Shown: positions 46,235 to 55,475, numbered from the stretch's first letter. The stretch is 64,000 nt of DNA from Arsukibacterium perlucidum DSM 18276 (GCF_000382165.1 NZ_KB907701.1:241535-305534), one strand, 5' to 3'. Translations and numbers: made by a program. The notes: generated by a model not told the origin, from the sequence alone.

Positions 46235-46561
46235 TCAGGCGGCCTGCTCTGTCGCCGCTTTCTTTTCAGCTTTTGGCTGCGCTTTAACCGTATCACTTGC
46301 AGCAGCTGCTGGTTTGACGGCTGCTTTTACTGGCTTTTTCGCCCCTAACGCCACCAGTAATTCATCTTTATGCTGAGCCAGATATAAGGCCAGGGTTTCA
46401 GTTTGCGCTTCATCTGTTAATAAAGTACTGGCGTTTAGAAAACTGGCTAGCTCATCAGCGGTATCCAGCATTTTATCATAGGCATCAGCCTCCGCTTTTG
46501 AGGTAAATGTCATTTTCTCTACTCCATTGCGCTCTACAATATATTTAATTAAAACTGCCAT
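46235..46561 (-). CDS. yebG: YebG family SOS-response protein
   Basis: A 108-residue protein matching YebG: MAVLIKYIVERNGVEKMTF then AEADAYDKMLDTADEL, both family signatures. E. coli YebG is induced by DNA damage; its function is unknown. The C-terminal 30 residues are an Ala/Lys-rich low-complexity tail (VKPAAAASDTVKAQPKAE), absent in E. coli. A canonical LexA box lies 24-40 bases upstream. Confidence 0.92.
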   Translation of the reverse strand: MAVLIKYIVERNGVEKMTFTSKAEADAYDKMLDTADELASFLNASTLLTDEAQTETLALYLAQHKDELLVALGAKKPVKAAVKPAAAASDTVKAQPKAEKKAATEQAA

Positions 46562-46585
46562 TTTGCTGCCCCTGATTAATTTTAA

Positions 46586-46601
46586 CTGTTATTTTATACA
46601 G
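46586..46601 (-). promoter_or_regulatory. LexA box upstream of yebG
   Basis: CTGT-TATTTTAT-ACAG, a perfect match to the CTGT-N8-ACAG core with AT-rich centre. It is 24 bases before the yebG start and would repress the gene until DNA damage. Confidence 0.9.
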
Positions 46602-46696
46602 CATAATTCAACCGCTGTCGAGTGCTCGAATTAAAATCAATTGTCGCGTACTATAAGCGTTCTTGCTAAGCCGTTTTATCATGATTAAGGAAGGTT

Positions 46697-47947
46697 ATGT
46701 TAGCAATTTGGTCAGAGCGACATTCAGAAGGCAGTCATGACAGACCTAATGATCAGCGCTCACCGTGGCAACGCGACCGGGCCCGTATATTGCACTCTGC
46801 TGCATTTCGGCGTTTACAATCTAAAACCCAGATTCTGGGGATTGGTCAGAACGATTTTTATCGTACCCGGCTGACTCATTCGTTAGAAGCCGCACAAATT
46901 GGCACAGGTTTAGTCAGCCAGCTGGCGAAAAAGTCTGCTGATAATATTAAGCTGGTACTACCGGATCCAAGCCTGATGGAGGCACTTTGTCTGGCGCATG
47001 ATATCGGCCACCCTCCTTTTGGGCATGGTGGTGAAACGGCCCTCAATTACAAAATGCTGGCCGATGGCGGTTTTGAAGGTAATGGCCAGACGTTGCGGAT
47101 TGTTGCCAAACTGGAACCCTACACCGAGCAGCATGGCATGGATTTAGCCAGGCGTACCTTGCTGGGGTTATTAAAATATCCGGTATTACAGCCACTATTG
47201 CCGGCAGTCGACAACGCAGACAATCCTCTCAATTTAAACAGCTGGAAACCCGCTAAAGCTATTTTTCAGGCTGACGCTGACATCCTGAACTGGGTACTGC
47301 AACCTTTAACTACTGCTGATCGCGAAGCGTTTCAACAGGTAGACACCTTACAGCAGTCACCTTTTATCAAGTCGCGTTATAAATCGCTGGATGCATCCAT
47401 TATGGAACTTGCCGACGATATTGCCTACGGTGTACATGATTTGGAAGATGCTATTGTGCTGGGCAACGTTAGCTACAGCCAATGGCAACACTATACCGGT
47501 GATGACATGCAGCAACTGGGGGCCAAATTATTCAGTAGCGAACATCACATCCGAAAAGACGCCATTGGTGCGCTGGTAAACCGGCTGATTACCTCGGTAG
47601 AAGTGTATCAGGCATTGCCCGATGCGACAGAACCATTAATCCGGTTTAACGCCCGGCTACCGGGCGCCGAAACGGCCTTGTTGCACAGCCTGAAGCAACT
47701 GGTATTTAATTGTGTAATTCGTCAGCCATTAATTCAGCAGTCTCGTTTTCGCTGCCAGAATATGTTGCTGCAGTTATTTGATGCGTTTGCCTCTGATCCA
47801 AGCCGCTTACTACCGCTTAATACTCAGCAGCGTTGGCACAGCGCCAATGAGCAAGGCCAGGGCATGCGGGTAATTTGTGACTACATATCCGGCATGACTG
47901 ACGACTACGCCGAGCGGATGCATAAAACCCTGTTCGGGCCCTTTTAA
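46697..47947 (+). CDS. dgt: dGTPase-family HD hydrolase
   Basis: A 416-residue deoxyguanosinetriphosphate triphosphohydrolase-like protein. HD-domain metal ligands are in RLTHSLEAAQIG, LAHDIGHPPFGHGGE and ADDIAYGVHDLED. It cleaves dNTPs to nucleoside and triphosphate. Some relatives limit phage, but here the gene stands among housekeeping genes. It starts divergently from yebG across 135 bases, so the LexA box might also influence it. Confidence 0.92.
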   Translation: MLAIWSERHSEGSHDRPNDQRSPWQRDRARILHSAAFRRLQSKTQILGIGQNDFYRTRLTHSLEAAQIGTGLVSQLAKKSADNIKLVLPDPSLMEALCLAHDIGHPPFGHGGETALNYKMLADGGFEGNGQTLRIVAKLEPYTEQHGMDLARRTLLGLLKYPVLQPLLPAVDNADNPLNLNSWKPAKAIFQADADILNWVLQPLTTADREAFQQVDTLQQSPFIKSRYKSLDASIMELADDIAYGVHDLEDAIVLGNVSYSQWQHYTGDDMQQLGAKLFSSEHHIRKDAIGALVNRLITSVEVYQALPDATEPLIRFNARLPGAETALLHSLKQLVFNCVIRQPLIQQSRFRCQNMLLQLFDAFASDPSRLLPLNTQQRWHSANEQGQGMRVICDYISGMTDDYAERMHKTLFGPF

Positions 47948-47995
47948 ACGAAGGCCGCGAAACTTGTTTACCTGTAACTGGAGAACTCCGCAGTT

Positions 47996-49033
47996 TTGAA
48001 TAAACTACGTGTGCTGGCCGGCCCCGGTGCGATGGCTCATATTAAACAACATGGTCTGCAGGCCGACGATATCAGCGTAATGGTAGGTGCCAGTGGTGGC
48101 CCCAAGTGGTTCAGCTTGTATGGACTGGATCAATATCTGCTGGCAGAATTTTTTGCCGGCCGCACTAAGCCCCTGCATTTACTAGGCAGTTCGGCAGGGG
48201 CATGGCGCTTTGCCTGTTATGCTCAGGCCGATCCGGTTGCCGCCTCACAACGTTTTGCTAAAGCCTATTCCACGATTTGCTATCCAGAAGGCTCAGATAT
48301 TGCCGAAGTTACCAATATTTCAGCGGCGATTGTCGACCAAGTTTTCCAAAATGAACAGCAGGTAAGCGAAGTGCTGGATAATCCGGTAATGAAACTAAAC
48401 CTGATTGTTGCCAAAGCCAAAGGTATTAGCCGTAGCCAGCGTAAATTGTGGCAGGCTGCAGGGTTAACCCTGGCAGCCGGCGCAAATTTACTGAACCGGC
48501 GCAATCTGCAGCACTTTTATCAGCGGGTGCATTTTTACCCGGAGCATTGCCCGGCACCTTTTCATCGTTATACCGGTTTACCCACTCAGCATGTAGCATT
48601 AAGCCAGCAGAATTTGCGGCAGGCAGTAATGGCCAGTGGCTCTATTCCGTTGGTTTTATCACCGGTAAAAGACATTGCCGGTGCCGGCCCGGGTTTATAT
48701 TACGATGGCGGTATTACCGACTATCATTTCGACCTGCCGTTCAGTAGTCAGGGGCTGGTGTTGTATCCTCACTTTTACCCTTATCTTACCCCAGGCTGGT
48801 TCGATAAAGCCCTGAAGTGGCGCCGGGCAAGGGCCGCACATTTACACAATGTAGTACTGCTCTGTCCCAGTTCCAGCTGGACGGCAAGTTTACCCAATGG
48901 CAAGATCCCTGACAGAAAAGACTTTAAACTAAGTGATAAACAGCGCCTGGCTAACTGGCAAACTGTACTGGAGCGCTCGCATGAACTGGCCGCGGCATTT
49001 GCCAGCGGCCAGTATCAATTGGAAGCGTTGTAA
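47996..49033 (+). CDS. Patatin-like phospholipase
   Basis: A 345-residue patatin-like protein. The nucleophile elbow is GSSAGAW with Ser, an oxyanion-hole Gly-rich loop (GASGGPKWF) lies near residue 32, and the dyad Asp is in YDGGITDYHF. It would be a cytoplasmic or membrane-associated lipid acyl hydrolase. The frame starts at TTG (47996) with GGAG twelve bases upstream; other starts are not better. It lies 48 bases after dgt. Confidence 0.85.
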   Translation: MNKLRVLAGPGAMAHIKQHGLQADDISVMVGASGGPKWFSLYGLDQYLLAEFFAGRTKPLHLLGSSAGAWRFACYAQADPVAASQRFAKAYSTICYPEGSDIAEVTNISAAIVDQVFQNEQQVSEVLDNPVMKLNLIVAKAKGISRSQRKLWQAAGLTLAAGANLLNRRNLQHFYQRVHFYPEHCPAPFHRYTGLPTQHVALSQQNLRQAVMASGSIPLVLSPVKDIAGAGPGLYYDGGITDYHFDLPFSSQGLVLYPHFYPYLTPGWFDKALKWRRARAAHLHNVVLLCPSSSWTASLPNGKIPDRKDFKLSDKQRLANWQTVLERSHELAAAFASGQYQLEAL

Positions 49034-49042
49034 AAGCCGGAG

Positions 49043-50392
49043 TTAATTATTTTCAGTCTGTTCCATTTCTGCCGCAGCAGCGACCGCAGTTAAAGGCTTA
49101 ATACTAAACTCAGCAGGCACAATATCCAGTCTGACACCAAAAGCACTGCCGCTATCCAGTAAACCATCCAGATACTGCCAATAGCCGGTAGTGTATTCGT
49201 CCTGGCTGAAGCGCAGGGTAAAGCCTACCCCCTCGCCCTGATGCAGGTAACTGATGACTTCTTTGCTACCTTTGTTGTCTACCAGGTCAAAGGTCAGCAT
49301 ATCTTTTAGCCTGCTATTACGGCTGAACACGCCAGACACCACTGGTTTTGCCAGGTTCAGATACTCATGCCCCACCGTCGCAGACTTAAGTGGATTGGCG
49401 ACAAACTGCTCGGTATCAAAATGATAACGATCGCCGCCCTGCATCACGCTGATCCGCACGTTTTCAATATGATAGCCATGTGGGTTTTTGATCCGGCCAG
49501 CATTGCTGACATCAATAGCGGTAACCGCGCCGGCACCAATAACCTGAGCACTATTGTTATGTGCGGTATAAACCAGCGCGGTGTTCTCATCTATACCAAA
49601 ACCCAGCGGGTATGTTGCTTTGTTAAGCTCTGCCGCCACTATTAAGCGGCCAAAACGGGCTTTGCGGTCAAAATGCTGATCAATAATGGCGTGCGGGAAA
49701 AAACCCAGCCCCTGAGCCAGCATTAACGGGCCATTTTCCTGGTCTTGCATACCACTGTAGGTATCCGTGGTGCCTGCAGTTAGCGCCCCCCAGGAATCAC
49801 CTGCCGCAATCATCACATCGCTCATCATTGCCGCGCCGGCGCTGGTACCACCGACTACCCCGCCACGCTGATAAAGATGCCATACTGCTTCCAGCAATAC
49901 TGATCTTTCGCCGTCAGGCGCCATGGTGGCGGTGATATTCAGCTGATCGCCGCCCAAAAACCACACTGCAGTAAACTGGCTCAGTTGTTCCGCCAGCTTG
50001 ATATCCGTCGCGCCGCTGCGCCACTGACTCTCATCAACGTCTTTAGTGCTTTTATCGTCTTTTACCGCTACCGGAAATAATGTCATCTGGTCTTCATCCA
50101 GGCCGTAGCGCACCATATCAGCCTTAAATTGTTTAAAATATTTTACAGGCTGGCCACTTGCGGCTGGAATAACGGCAATACGGGCCTGCAACTCTCCGCC
50201 GGCAAGCTCAATAAACCGTTGATAAACCTCGGCATTAGAACCCGCCAGGGCGCCCCCCACCAGTACCAGCGAGCCTTTATTAAGCTCTGGCTCAGGCTCA
50301 GGAATAGCCACCTCGCTGCAGCCCGCTAACAGGCTTAAACTTAAAACTGAAACCGGAATTAAACTATATTTGTATTTAACTGTGTGCTTCAC
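49043..50392 (-). CDS. Cyanophycinase-like lipoprotein (peptidase S51)
   Basis: A 449-residue predicted lipoprotein with lipobox LAGC (Cys25). The rest resembles the S51/cyanophycinase family: LVLVGGALAG, VWFLGGDQLNI and the nucleophile motif VGGTSAGAAMMSD with catalytic Ser. The bacterium need not make cyanophycin: exported members are seen widely and may cleave beta-Asp peptides. The C-terminal 120 residues are an extra beta-rich domain. It is convergent with the patatin-like gene. Confidence 0.85.
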   Translation of the reverse strand: MKHTVKYKYSLIPVSVLSLSLLAGCSEVAIPEPEPELNKGSLVLVGGALAGSNAEVYQRFIELAGGELQARIAVIPAASGQPVKYFKQFKADMVRYGLDEDQMTLFPVAVKDDKSTKDVDESQWRSGATDIKLAEQLSQFTAVWFLGGDQLNITATMAPDGERSVLLEAVWHLYQRGGVVGGTSAGAAMMSDVMIAAGDSWGALTAGTTDTYSGMQDQENGPLMLAQGLGFFPHAIIDQHFDRKARFGRLIVAAELNKATYPLGFGIDENTALVYTAHNNSAQVIGAGAVTAIDVSNAGRIKNPHGYHIENVRISVMQGGDRYHFDTEQFVANPLKSATVGHEYLNLAKPVVSGVFSRNSRLKDMLTFDLVDNKGSKEVISYLHQGEGVGFTLRFSQDEYTTGYWQYLDGLLDSGSAFGVRLDIVPAEFSIKPLTAVAAAAEMEQTENN

Positions 50393-50584
50393 AAGATTTG
50401 CTCCATCTTAATGCTTTTAATATTTTTGCTTTTTAGTATTTTCAGCGGGCAATTATTTTTATTGTGGCCCACCGCACAGAGTACCAGATTTAAACTGGTA
50501 AGGTCACTCACTTAGCAGTAAGCTGGGGCTATATCACATTTTTAACTCAGCAATCAGATCAACGCTACACCGGAGGCTTTTGCC

Positions 50585-50983
50585 ATGCTTAGCTCGCTTT
50601 TACTCACCGTGTTTATCGCCATGTTATTACCGTTTTTAGCCAAGGCCCCGTTGGCTTTTGCCATGCAAAAAGCCGGCGGCTATGACAACAATAACCCCAG
50701 AGCGCAACAGGCTGCTTTAAAAGGCTTTGGGCAGCGCGCCAACGCCGCTCACTACAACAGCTTCGAAGCACTGATAATTTACGGCTGTGCGGTACTAATT
50801 GCCATCGCTGCAGGTTCCGGTACTGTAGATAACACCACAGTAATATTAGGTTGGGTTTTTATCGCCAGCCGCATCCTGTATTTACTGTGCTATTGGTTAG
50901 ATTACGCCACTCTCCGCTCTACCGTATGGCTGGTAGGCATAATAGCGGCATTTAGCATGGCAGGCCGGGCCCTGTTGGCATAG
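50585..50983 (+). CDS. MAPEG family membrane protein
   Basis: A 132-residue four-helix MAPEG protein (membrane-associated proteins in eicosanoid and glutathione metabolism). The family motif ANAAHYNSFEALIIYG at about residues 51-66 is well kept. In bacteria the substrates are unknown. The ribosome-binding site GGAGG lies seven bases upstream. Confidence 0.92.
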   Translation: MLSSLLLTVFIAMLLPFLAKAPLAFAMQKAGGYDNNNPRAQQAALKGFGQRANAAHYNSFEALIIYGCAVLIAIAAGSGTVDNTTVILGWVFIASRILYLLCYWLDYATLRSTVWLVGIIAAFSMAGRALLA

Positions 50984-50997
50984 CAGCTTGTTGAATA

Positions 50998-51171
50998 GTG
51001 CAGGCACAGCGGGCATTACCGGTTGATTTTAATTTGCTGGTAGGGTTAAAACGGCAGCTGGCAGACAAGTATCTGACTTTATCGGGCGAACTGTTAAAAA
51101 CCAATCAGCTAAGAAATGCCGAACGGTTAATGCGCCGGGCCAATACCCTGATAAGCAGTATTAACAGTTAA
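50998..51171 (+). CDS. Possible 57-residue protein after MAPEG gene
   Basis: An open frame from GTG 50998 to TAA 51169-51171 that encodes 57 residues (VQAQRALPVD ... ISSINS). It is helical and Arg/Leu-rich. There is no convincing ribosome-binding site. It may be a small gene, or a remnant, between the MAPEG gene and the convergent btuF gene. I recognise no family. Confidence 0.35.
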   Translation: MQAQRALPVDFNLLVGLKRQLADKYLTLSGELLKTNQLRNAERLMRRANTLISSINS

Positions 51172-51179
51172 ATGAACAG

Positions 51180-52049
51180 CTAACGAAAGCGATCCAACTC
51201 CTGGCACAATTGCTGGATCCCCTGCAAGGTGCGGGGGCTGGTACGGTACAATAAATCAGCATCAACAGTAACATACTGGCCAAGGGCTACTGCCGGAATT
51301 AACGGATATGTCTGCCAGAAACTGATATCAGCCGGCTTAGCGCCGGCAGTTGCCTGAATAATTACCTGTGGCTGTGCCTGTAACACCTGCTCTATGCCCG
51401 GTTGCGGATAATCGCTCAGCGTATCATCCATAATGTTCTCAGCTGCACACAAGCGAATAGCCTGCGCTGGCCAGGCCTGGTTGGCTACCGAGGTGAGCGG
51501 CTCGGTGCCCATACTGAAAAACACCGGCAGCCGGATTTTATTTTTATACTCTGCACTAATTTCCGTCAGACGTTGTTCAAAGTCGGCAGCAACAGCTTCA
51601 GCCTGTTGCTGATGACCACTAAGCTGCCCCAGGTAACGCAGCTCCGCGGCAATATCACCGATTTGCAGCGGATCAGAGAACGCGACATTTATGCCAAACT
51701 GCTGCAAGCGGCTAATATCGGCAGCAACATTACCGGTTTTCCAGGCAATAACCAGATCGGGTTGCAAGGCCAGAATGGCCTCAAGGTTGATACCGGCATA
51801 ATTGGCTACTTGCGGTAATTCCAGGGCAGCTGCCGGGTAGTCACTAAAAGCACTGACTGCCACCAGCTGCTCACCGGCACCAATGGCATACAGTAATTCA
51901 GTAATATGTGGTGCTAACGCAATAATCCGTTTGGCAACAGCTGGCTGTGGCTGCTTATTTTCTGCTGCAGGTTCAGCCGCCGTTGCTGTGTTCGGCGAAA
52001 CGGCCACCAGCACAAAAAGAACCAATGTTAAAAATAACGGCTTAATCAC
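51180..52049 (-). CDS. btuF: Vitamin B12-binding periplasmic protein
   Basis: A 289-residue substrate-binding protein of class III fold for cobalamin, exported by a signal peptide (LTLVLFVLVAVSPNTATA). The first domain contains RIIALAPHITELLYAIGAGEQLVAVSA, characteristic of BtuF/FepB-type proteins. It overlaps cobO by four bases and is the last gene of the operon btuD-btuC-cobO-btuF. Confidence 0.92.
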   Translation of the reverse strand: MIKPLFLTLVLFVLVAVSPNTATAAEPAAENKQPQPAVAKRIIALAPHITELLYAIGAGEQLVAVSAFSDYPAAALELPQVANYAGINLEAILALQPDLVIAWKTGNVAADISRLQQFGINVAFSDPLQIGDIAAELRYLGQLSGHQQQAEAVAADFEQRLTEISAEYKNKIRLPVFFSMGTEPLTSVANQAWPAQAIRLCAAENIMDDTLSDYPQPGIEQVLQAQPQVIIQATAGAKPADISFWQTYPLIPAVALGQYVTVDADLLYRTSPRTLQGIQQLCQELDRFR

Positions 52050-52681
52050 CAGTCAATGCCCCGCTGCGCCTTTATGCCGTTATCAAAAGCATGCTTCACA
52101 ACCTGTACTTCACTGACCGTATCAGCCATGTCTATCAGGGTGCGATGACAAGCCCGGCCGGTAATAACCACGTGCTGCGCCGGCGGCCGGTTTTGCAGGG
52201 CCCGGACAATCCGTTCCAGTTCAATATAGTGATAGCTGACCATATAGGTCAGTTCATCCAGCAATACCAGATCAATAGCCGGATCGGCCAGCATTTGCTC
52301 CGCCCGCGCCCACACCTTTTCTGCTGCCGCAATATCAGCGGCTTTATCCTGGGTATCCCAGGTAAAACCGGTAGCCATAACGGCAAACTCTACCTGGTGT
52401 TGCTCTAATAAATTACGTTCCCCACATTCCCAGCTGCCTTTAATAAACTGCACCACCGCTGCTGTTAAACCATGGCCAACGGCACGGGCAACAGTACCAA
52501 ACCCTGAGGTCGATTTACCTTTACCATTGCCGGTAATCACCAGTAACAGGCCTTTTTCAGCCGTGGCTTTAGCAATGCCCTGTTGCACCTGCTGTTGTAA
52601 CTTTTGTTGCCGCTGCTTATGACGCTGCTGACGGATTTCGTCGTTATTGGTATTCTCGTTTGTCACGTTATTGTCAGTCAT
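52046..52681 (-). CDS. cobO: Cob(I)yrinic acid a,c-diamide adenosyltransferase
   Basis: A 211-residue ATP:corrinoid adenosyltransferase (CobO/CobA/BtuR). P-loop GNGKGKSTSGFG near residue 52, DELTYMVSY containing the Walker-type Asp, and ITGRACHRTLIDMADTVSEV near the C-terminus. It converts imported cobalamins to adenosylcobalamin. The N-terminal ~40 residues are charged and Gln-rich. It overlaps btuF and is two bases from btuC, so the operon couples uptake to adenosylation. Confidence 0.94.
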   Translation of the reverse strand: MTDNNVTNENTNNDEIRQQRHKQRQQKLQQQVQQGIAKATAEKGLLLVITGNGKGKSTSGFGTVARAVGHGLTAAVVQFIKGSWECGERNLLEQHQVEFAVMATGFTWDTQDKAADIAAAEKVWARAEQMLADPAIDLVLLDELTYMVSYHYIELERIVRALQNRPPAQHVVITGRACHRTLIDMADTVSEVQVVKHAFDNGIKAQRGIDW

Positions 52682-52683
52682 TG

Positions 52684-53670
52684 CTATGCTGCACTCCTGC
52701 GTTGGCGCATAATTACCAGAAAAAACACACTGCCAAGTACCGAGGTTATGATCCCCAGTGGGATCTCCTGGTTTAGCAAAGCACTACGGGCCAGATTATC
52801 GATCCAGACCAGAAATAAGGCGCCAAAAACTGTACAACCAAGCAATAAGGGTACAGCGGTAACGCCGACAAAATAGCGCACCAGATGCGGGATCATTAAA
52901 CCCACAAAGGCAATGCCGCCGCACTGCGCCACTATACAGGCGGTGACCAGGGCCGTGAGCAGCAGCAGTATAAAGCGCAGCCGGGTTGGATTAACCCCGA
53001 GGGTCTGGGCACTTTCATCGCTGAGCAATAAAGCATCAAGCTGGCGACGCAACATTAACGCAACCAGTAACAGCACACTAACAGCCGGCGCTATTAAGCC
53101 GACACTGCCCCAGTCGGTGCGGCTTAAACTGCCCATTAGCCAAAAAATCACCTTATTGGCAGCAAAAGGCTCAGCAAAATAAAGAATAAAACTGCTGATT
53201 GCACTTAGCATAAAAGACACTGCTACCCCGGCCAGCAGGGTCATTTCAATTTTTCGCCATTGCCGGCCCATACACACCAGAAACACCAGCGCTACGGCGA
53301 ATAGTGCCCCCAGAAAGGCTGCCAGCGCCAGACTTAACATATGGGGTGGCAACAAAATGCTGGCAATGCTGGCACCTAAACCAGCACCCGCCATTAAGCC
53401 AAATAAATAGGGATCGGCCAACGGATTGCGACTGGCATTCTGCAACACGGCACCGGCAATCGCCAGCCCGGCACCGACCAGCATTGCACACAGCAACCGG
53501 GGCAGCCGCACCTGCCAGACTATGGTACTGGCCAGCGGGTTTTGCTGGCTGCCCAGCAGGGCCTGCCAGACATCAGTCACCGTTAAACTGGCACTGCCAA
53601 TGGTCAGACTGAGCAGGCCACTTAGCATTAATAGCAGCACCAATAACGCCAGGATAAAGGGTTGTTTCAT
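52684..53670 (-). CDS. btuC: Vitamin B12 ABC transporter permease
   Basis: A 328-residue FecCD-family permease with about 10 membrane helices. Motifs include RLPRLLCAMLVGAGLAIAGAVLQ and the cytoplasmic GIAFVGLMIPHLVRYF loop for the ATPase. It overlaps btuD by four bases. Confidence 0.93.
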   Translation of the reverse strand: MKQPFILALLVLLLMLSGLLSLTIGSASLTVTDVWQALLGSQQNPLASTIVWQVRLPRLLCAMLVGAGLAIAGAVLQNASRNPLADPYLFGLMAGAGLGASIASILLPPHMLSLALAAFLGALFAVALVFLVCMGRQWRKIEMTLLAGVAVSFMLSAISSFILYFAEPFAANKVIFWLMGSLSRTDWGSVGLIAPAVSVLLLVALMLRRQLDALLLSDESAQTLGVNPTRLRFILLLLTALVTACIVAQCGGIAFVGLMIPHLVRYFVGVTAVPLLLGCTVFGALFLVWIDNLARSALLNQEIPLGIITSVLGSVFFLVIMRQRRSAA

Positions 53671-54452
53671 AGGCTGGCCCCGCTGGCAAAAAAAGTAATT
53701 TGCAACTTACCATGCCCCGGGTGCAGGCTAACTTCGCATGGCAGCTGAAACACCCGGCTTAGCTGTTCTGCAGTTAATACCTGCTCAGGACTGCCAAAAG
53801 CCAGTAATTGCCCCTGATGCAGTAAGGCAATTTTATCGCAGTAACGGGCGGCCAGATTAAGGTCATGCAGGCAGGCCAATACGGTTTTACCCAGGCCGCG
53901 GCTCAGTTGTAAAATCTGGTGTTGATACAAGACGTCAAGATGGTTGGTCGGCTCATCCAGTAACAGTAACTCGGCCTGCTGCACTAATGCCCGGGCCAGA
54001 TACAACCGTTGCAATTCGCCACCAGACAGGGTTTCTACCAGGGCCCGGGCTTTATGCTGCAAGCCAAGTTGACGCAGTGCCAGCTTTATCTGTTGTTCAT
54101 CTTCGCTGGTATTACCGTCAAACCAGCCTTTATGCGGTAATAAACCCATTGCCGCCACCTGGTATACCGTTAACGCAAATACCGGAGGGCTCACCTGGCT
54201 GACACTGGCTATTTTACAGGCGCGCTGGCGGCTGCTTAATTTGCAGAGAGATCGTTGCTGTAACAGAATATCGCCGGAACTTAATGGCTGGGTGCCATTT
54301 ATTAGTTTTAACAGGCTACTCTTACCGGCACCATTAGGGCCGATAATGCCAATAAAATCACCTTTATGAACGCTGAAGCTAAGTGGCGCTACTATCGATT
54401 GACCATCAATCATCAGTGCAGCCTGATTAAGTCGTAACAACGCCGGGGGCAA
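53667..54452 (-). CDS. btuD: Vitamin B12 ABC transporter ATPase
   Basis: A 261-residue ATPase. Walker A GPNGAGKSSLL, signature LSGGELQRLYLARAL, Walker B LLLLDEPTNHLD and switch His in CLHDLNLAA. The start is TTG at 54452, with AGGAG seven bases upstream. First gene of the B12 operon. The leader contains an 11-bp hairpin but no cobalamin riboswitch was recognised. Confidence 0.93.
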   Translation of the reverse strand: MPPALLRLNQAALMIDGQSIVAPLSFSVHKGDFIGIIGPNGAGKSSLLKLINGTQPLSSGDILLQQRSLCKLSSRQRACKIASVSQVSPPVFALTVYQVAAMGLLPHKGWFDGNTSEDEQQIKLALRQLGLQHKARALVETLSGGELQRLYLARALVQQAELLLLDEPTNHLDVLYQHQILQLSRGLGKTVLACLHDLNLAARYCDKIALLHQGQLLAFGSPEQVLTAEQLSRVFQLPCEVSLHPGHGKLQITFFASGASL

Positions 54453-54482
54453 ACGAAGCTCCTGAAATATCCTGTTTAAACA

Positions 54483-54509
54483 ACACTGCCGGCAAAAAGC
54501 CGGCAGTGT
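54483..54509 (-). terminator. Hairpin upstream of btuD
   Basis: ACACTGCCGGC / GCCGGCAGTGT, 11 pairs with loop AAAAA, ~30 bases before btuD. It may terminate the transcript of the exported protein at 54558 or control btuD. T-run after it is short. Confidence 0.6.
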
Positions 54510-54557
54510 CCAGGTTTGAAATTGCTAAGTCGGCGATAGTAGCCGCTTATACCGGCA

Positions 54558-54935
54558 TTAGTCCAGATTTGCCAGCAAGGTTTTGTCCAAACCATCTTCA
54601 TTTAATATTTTAACAATGGCCTGGCAATGGTCCAGGGTAAAGTCACCCTCGCCTATCTGGGTATTCAGCATAGCCCGGCGCTTTAAGACAATTTCAGCAA
54701 CTTGCTTGCCATCACCCAGTTTCGCATGCAGCTTATCCAGCCATGGATACAGCTTTTGTTCGGCATCATAAGCTGCCTGGCGCACTTGCGGGTGAAAATC
54801 CTGGCAGGCATTGATATTCAACAGATAAAAATTCAGATAACCAGCGACGGTTATCAGTTTGTAATCCTGGGTGTCAGCCTGCACTGGTGCAGTTACTATC
54901 AACGCGGCCACTGCGGCACCTAACCATTTTTTCAT
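54558..54935 (-). CDS. Small exported protein of unknown function
   Basis: A 125-residue protein with a signal peptide (LGAAVAALIVTAPVQA). I start at 54935 with CAGGGA upstream; an earlier frame start has none. Two Cys in the mature part (INACQDF, LDHCQAI) could form a disulfide. The rest is helical. It lies upstream of the B12 operon and is separated by a hairpin, so it is likely transcribed apart. No family recognised. Confidence 0.75.
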   Translation of the reverse strand: MKKWLGAAVAALIVTAPVQADTQDYKLITVAGYLNFYLLNINACQDFHPQVRQAAYDAEQKLYPWLDKLHAKLGDGKQVAEIVLKRRAMLNTQIGEGDFTLDHCQAIVKILNEDGLDKTLLANLD

Positions 54936-55049
54936 TGTTATTCCCTGCCATCTGTTGCTAATTATGCTAACCAATCTAAACAGAAAATGACTGTTTTGCA
55001 ATCTCGCTGCCAAAAAAAGCCACTCAATATCGTGTAATCAGCTGTGCTG

Positions 55050-55358
55050 TTAAATTACCCCCTGCCCGGCGCGCTCACTCAGACAATCATCTGACGACAT
55101 GGCAAATTCCCGGCATACCCAGGGGCGCTGCTCATAAATGGTACAACGGTAGCTGTCTCGATCTAAGGCAGAGCACCAGCCATCGGCCAGCCGTAACATG
55201 GTTTCGCCCCCCCAGTTATCTACCGCGATATGATGATCAGGCACCCCGGTATCAGAAATTATCATCACTTCTAAGCGACAACAACAGGCCTGGCAGTTGG
55301 CGCAACTTACCGTTACCGGCGCCTGTTTGGCTGTAATTGTGGTTATTGGAATAATCAT
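55050..55358 (-). CDS. YkgJ family cysteine cluster protein
   Basis: A 102-residue protein with the zinc/iron-chelating Cys pattern of the YkgJ family: CANCQACCCRLE near the N-terminus, CSALDRDSYRCTIY, and RPWVCREF. No enzymatic role known. The start is the ATG at 55358. Confidence 0.88.
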   Translation of the reverse strand: MIIPITTITAKQAPVTVSCANCQACCCRLEVMIISDTGVPDHHIAVDNWGGETMLRLADGWCSALDRDSYRCTIYEQRPWVCREFAMSSDDCLSERAGQGVI

Positions 55359-55475
55359 AGTTAAGTTTATCCCGCCAGCCGCTGCAGAAGCAACTGCTGT
55401 CTGTCATTACATCTGAAACCTTGCAATGGCACAGTAAGCAACTAAGGTTAACACTTAACCGGAAAAGGAGAGCTT

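Noticed and set aside
46697..49033. dgt next to a patatin-like gene as a possible anti-phage pair
   Set aside because: Both can occur in defence, but their neighbours are housekeeping genes, there is no shared overlap, and dgt is a common chromosomal gene.
54453..55049. Cobalamin riboswitch upstream of the btu operon
   Set aside because: Searched by eye on the minus strand for a B12 box; only a simple hairpin was found and the space is too short.
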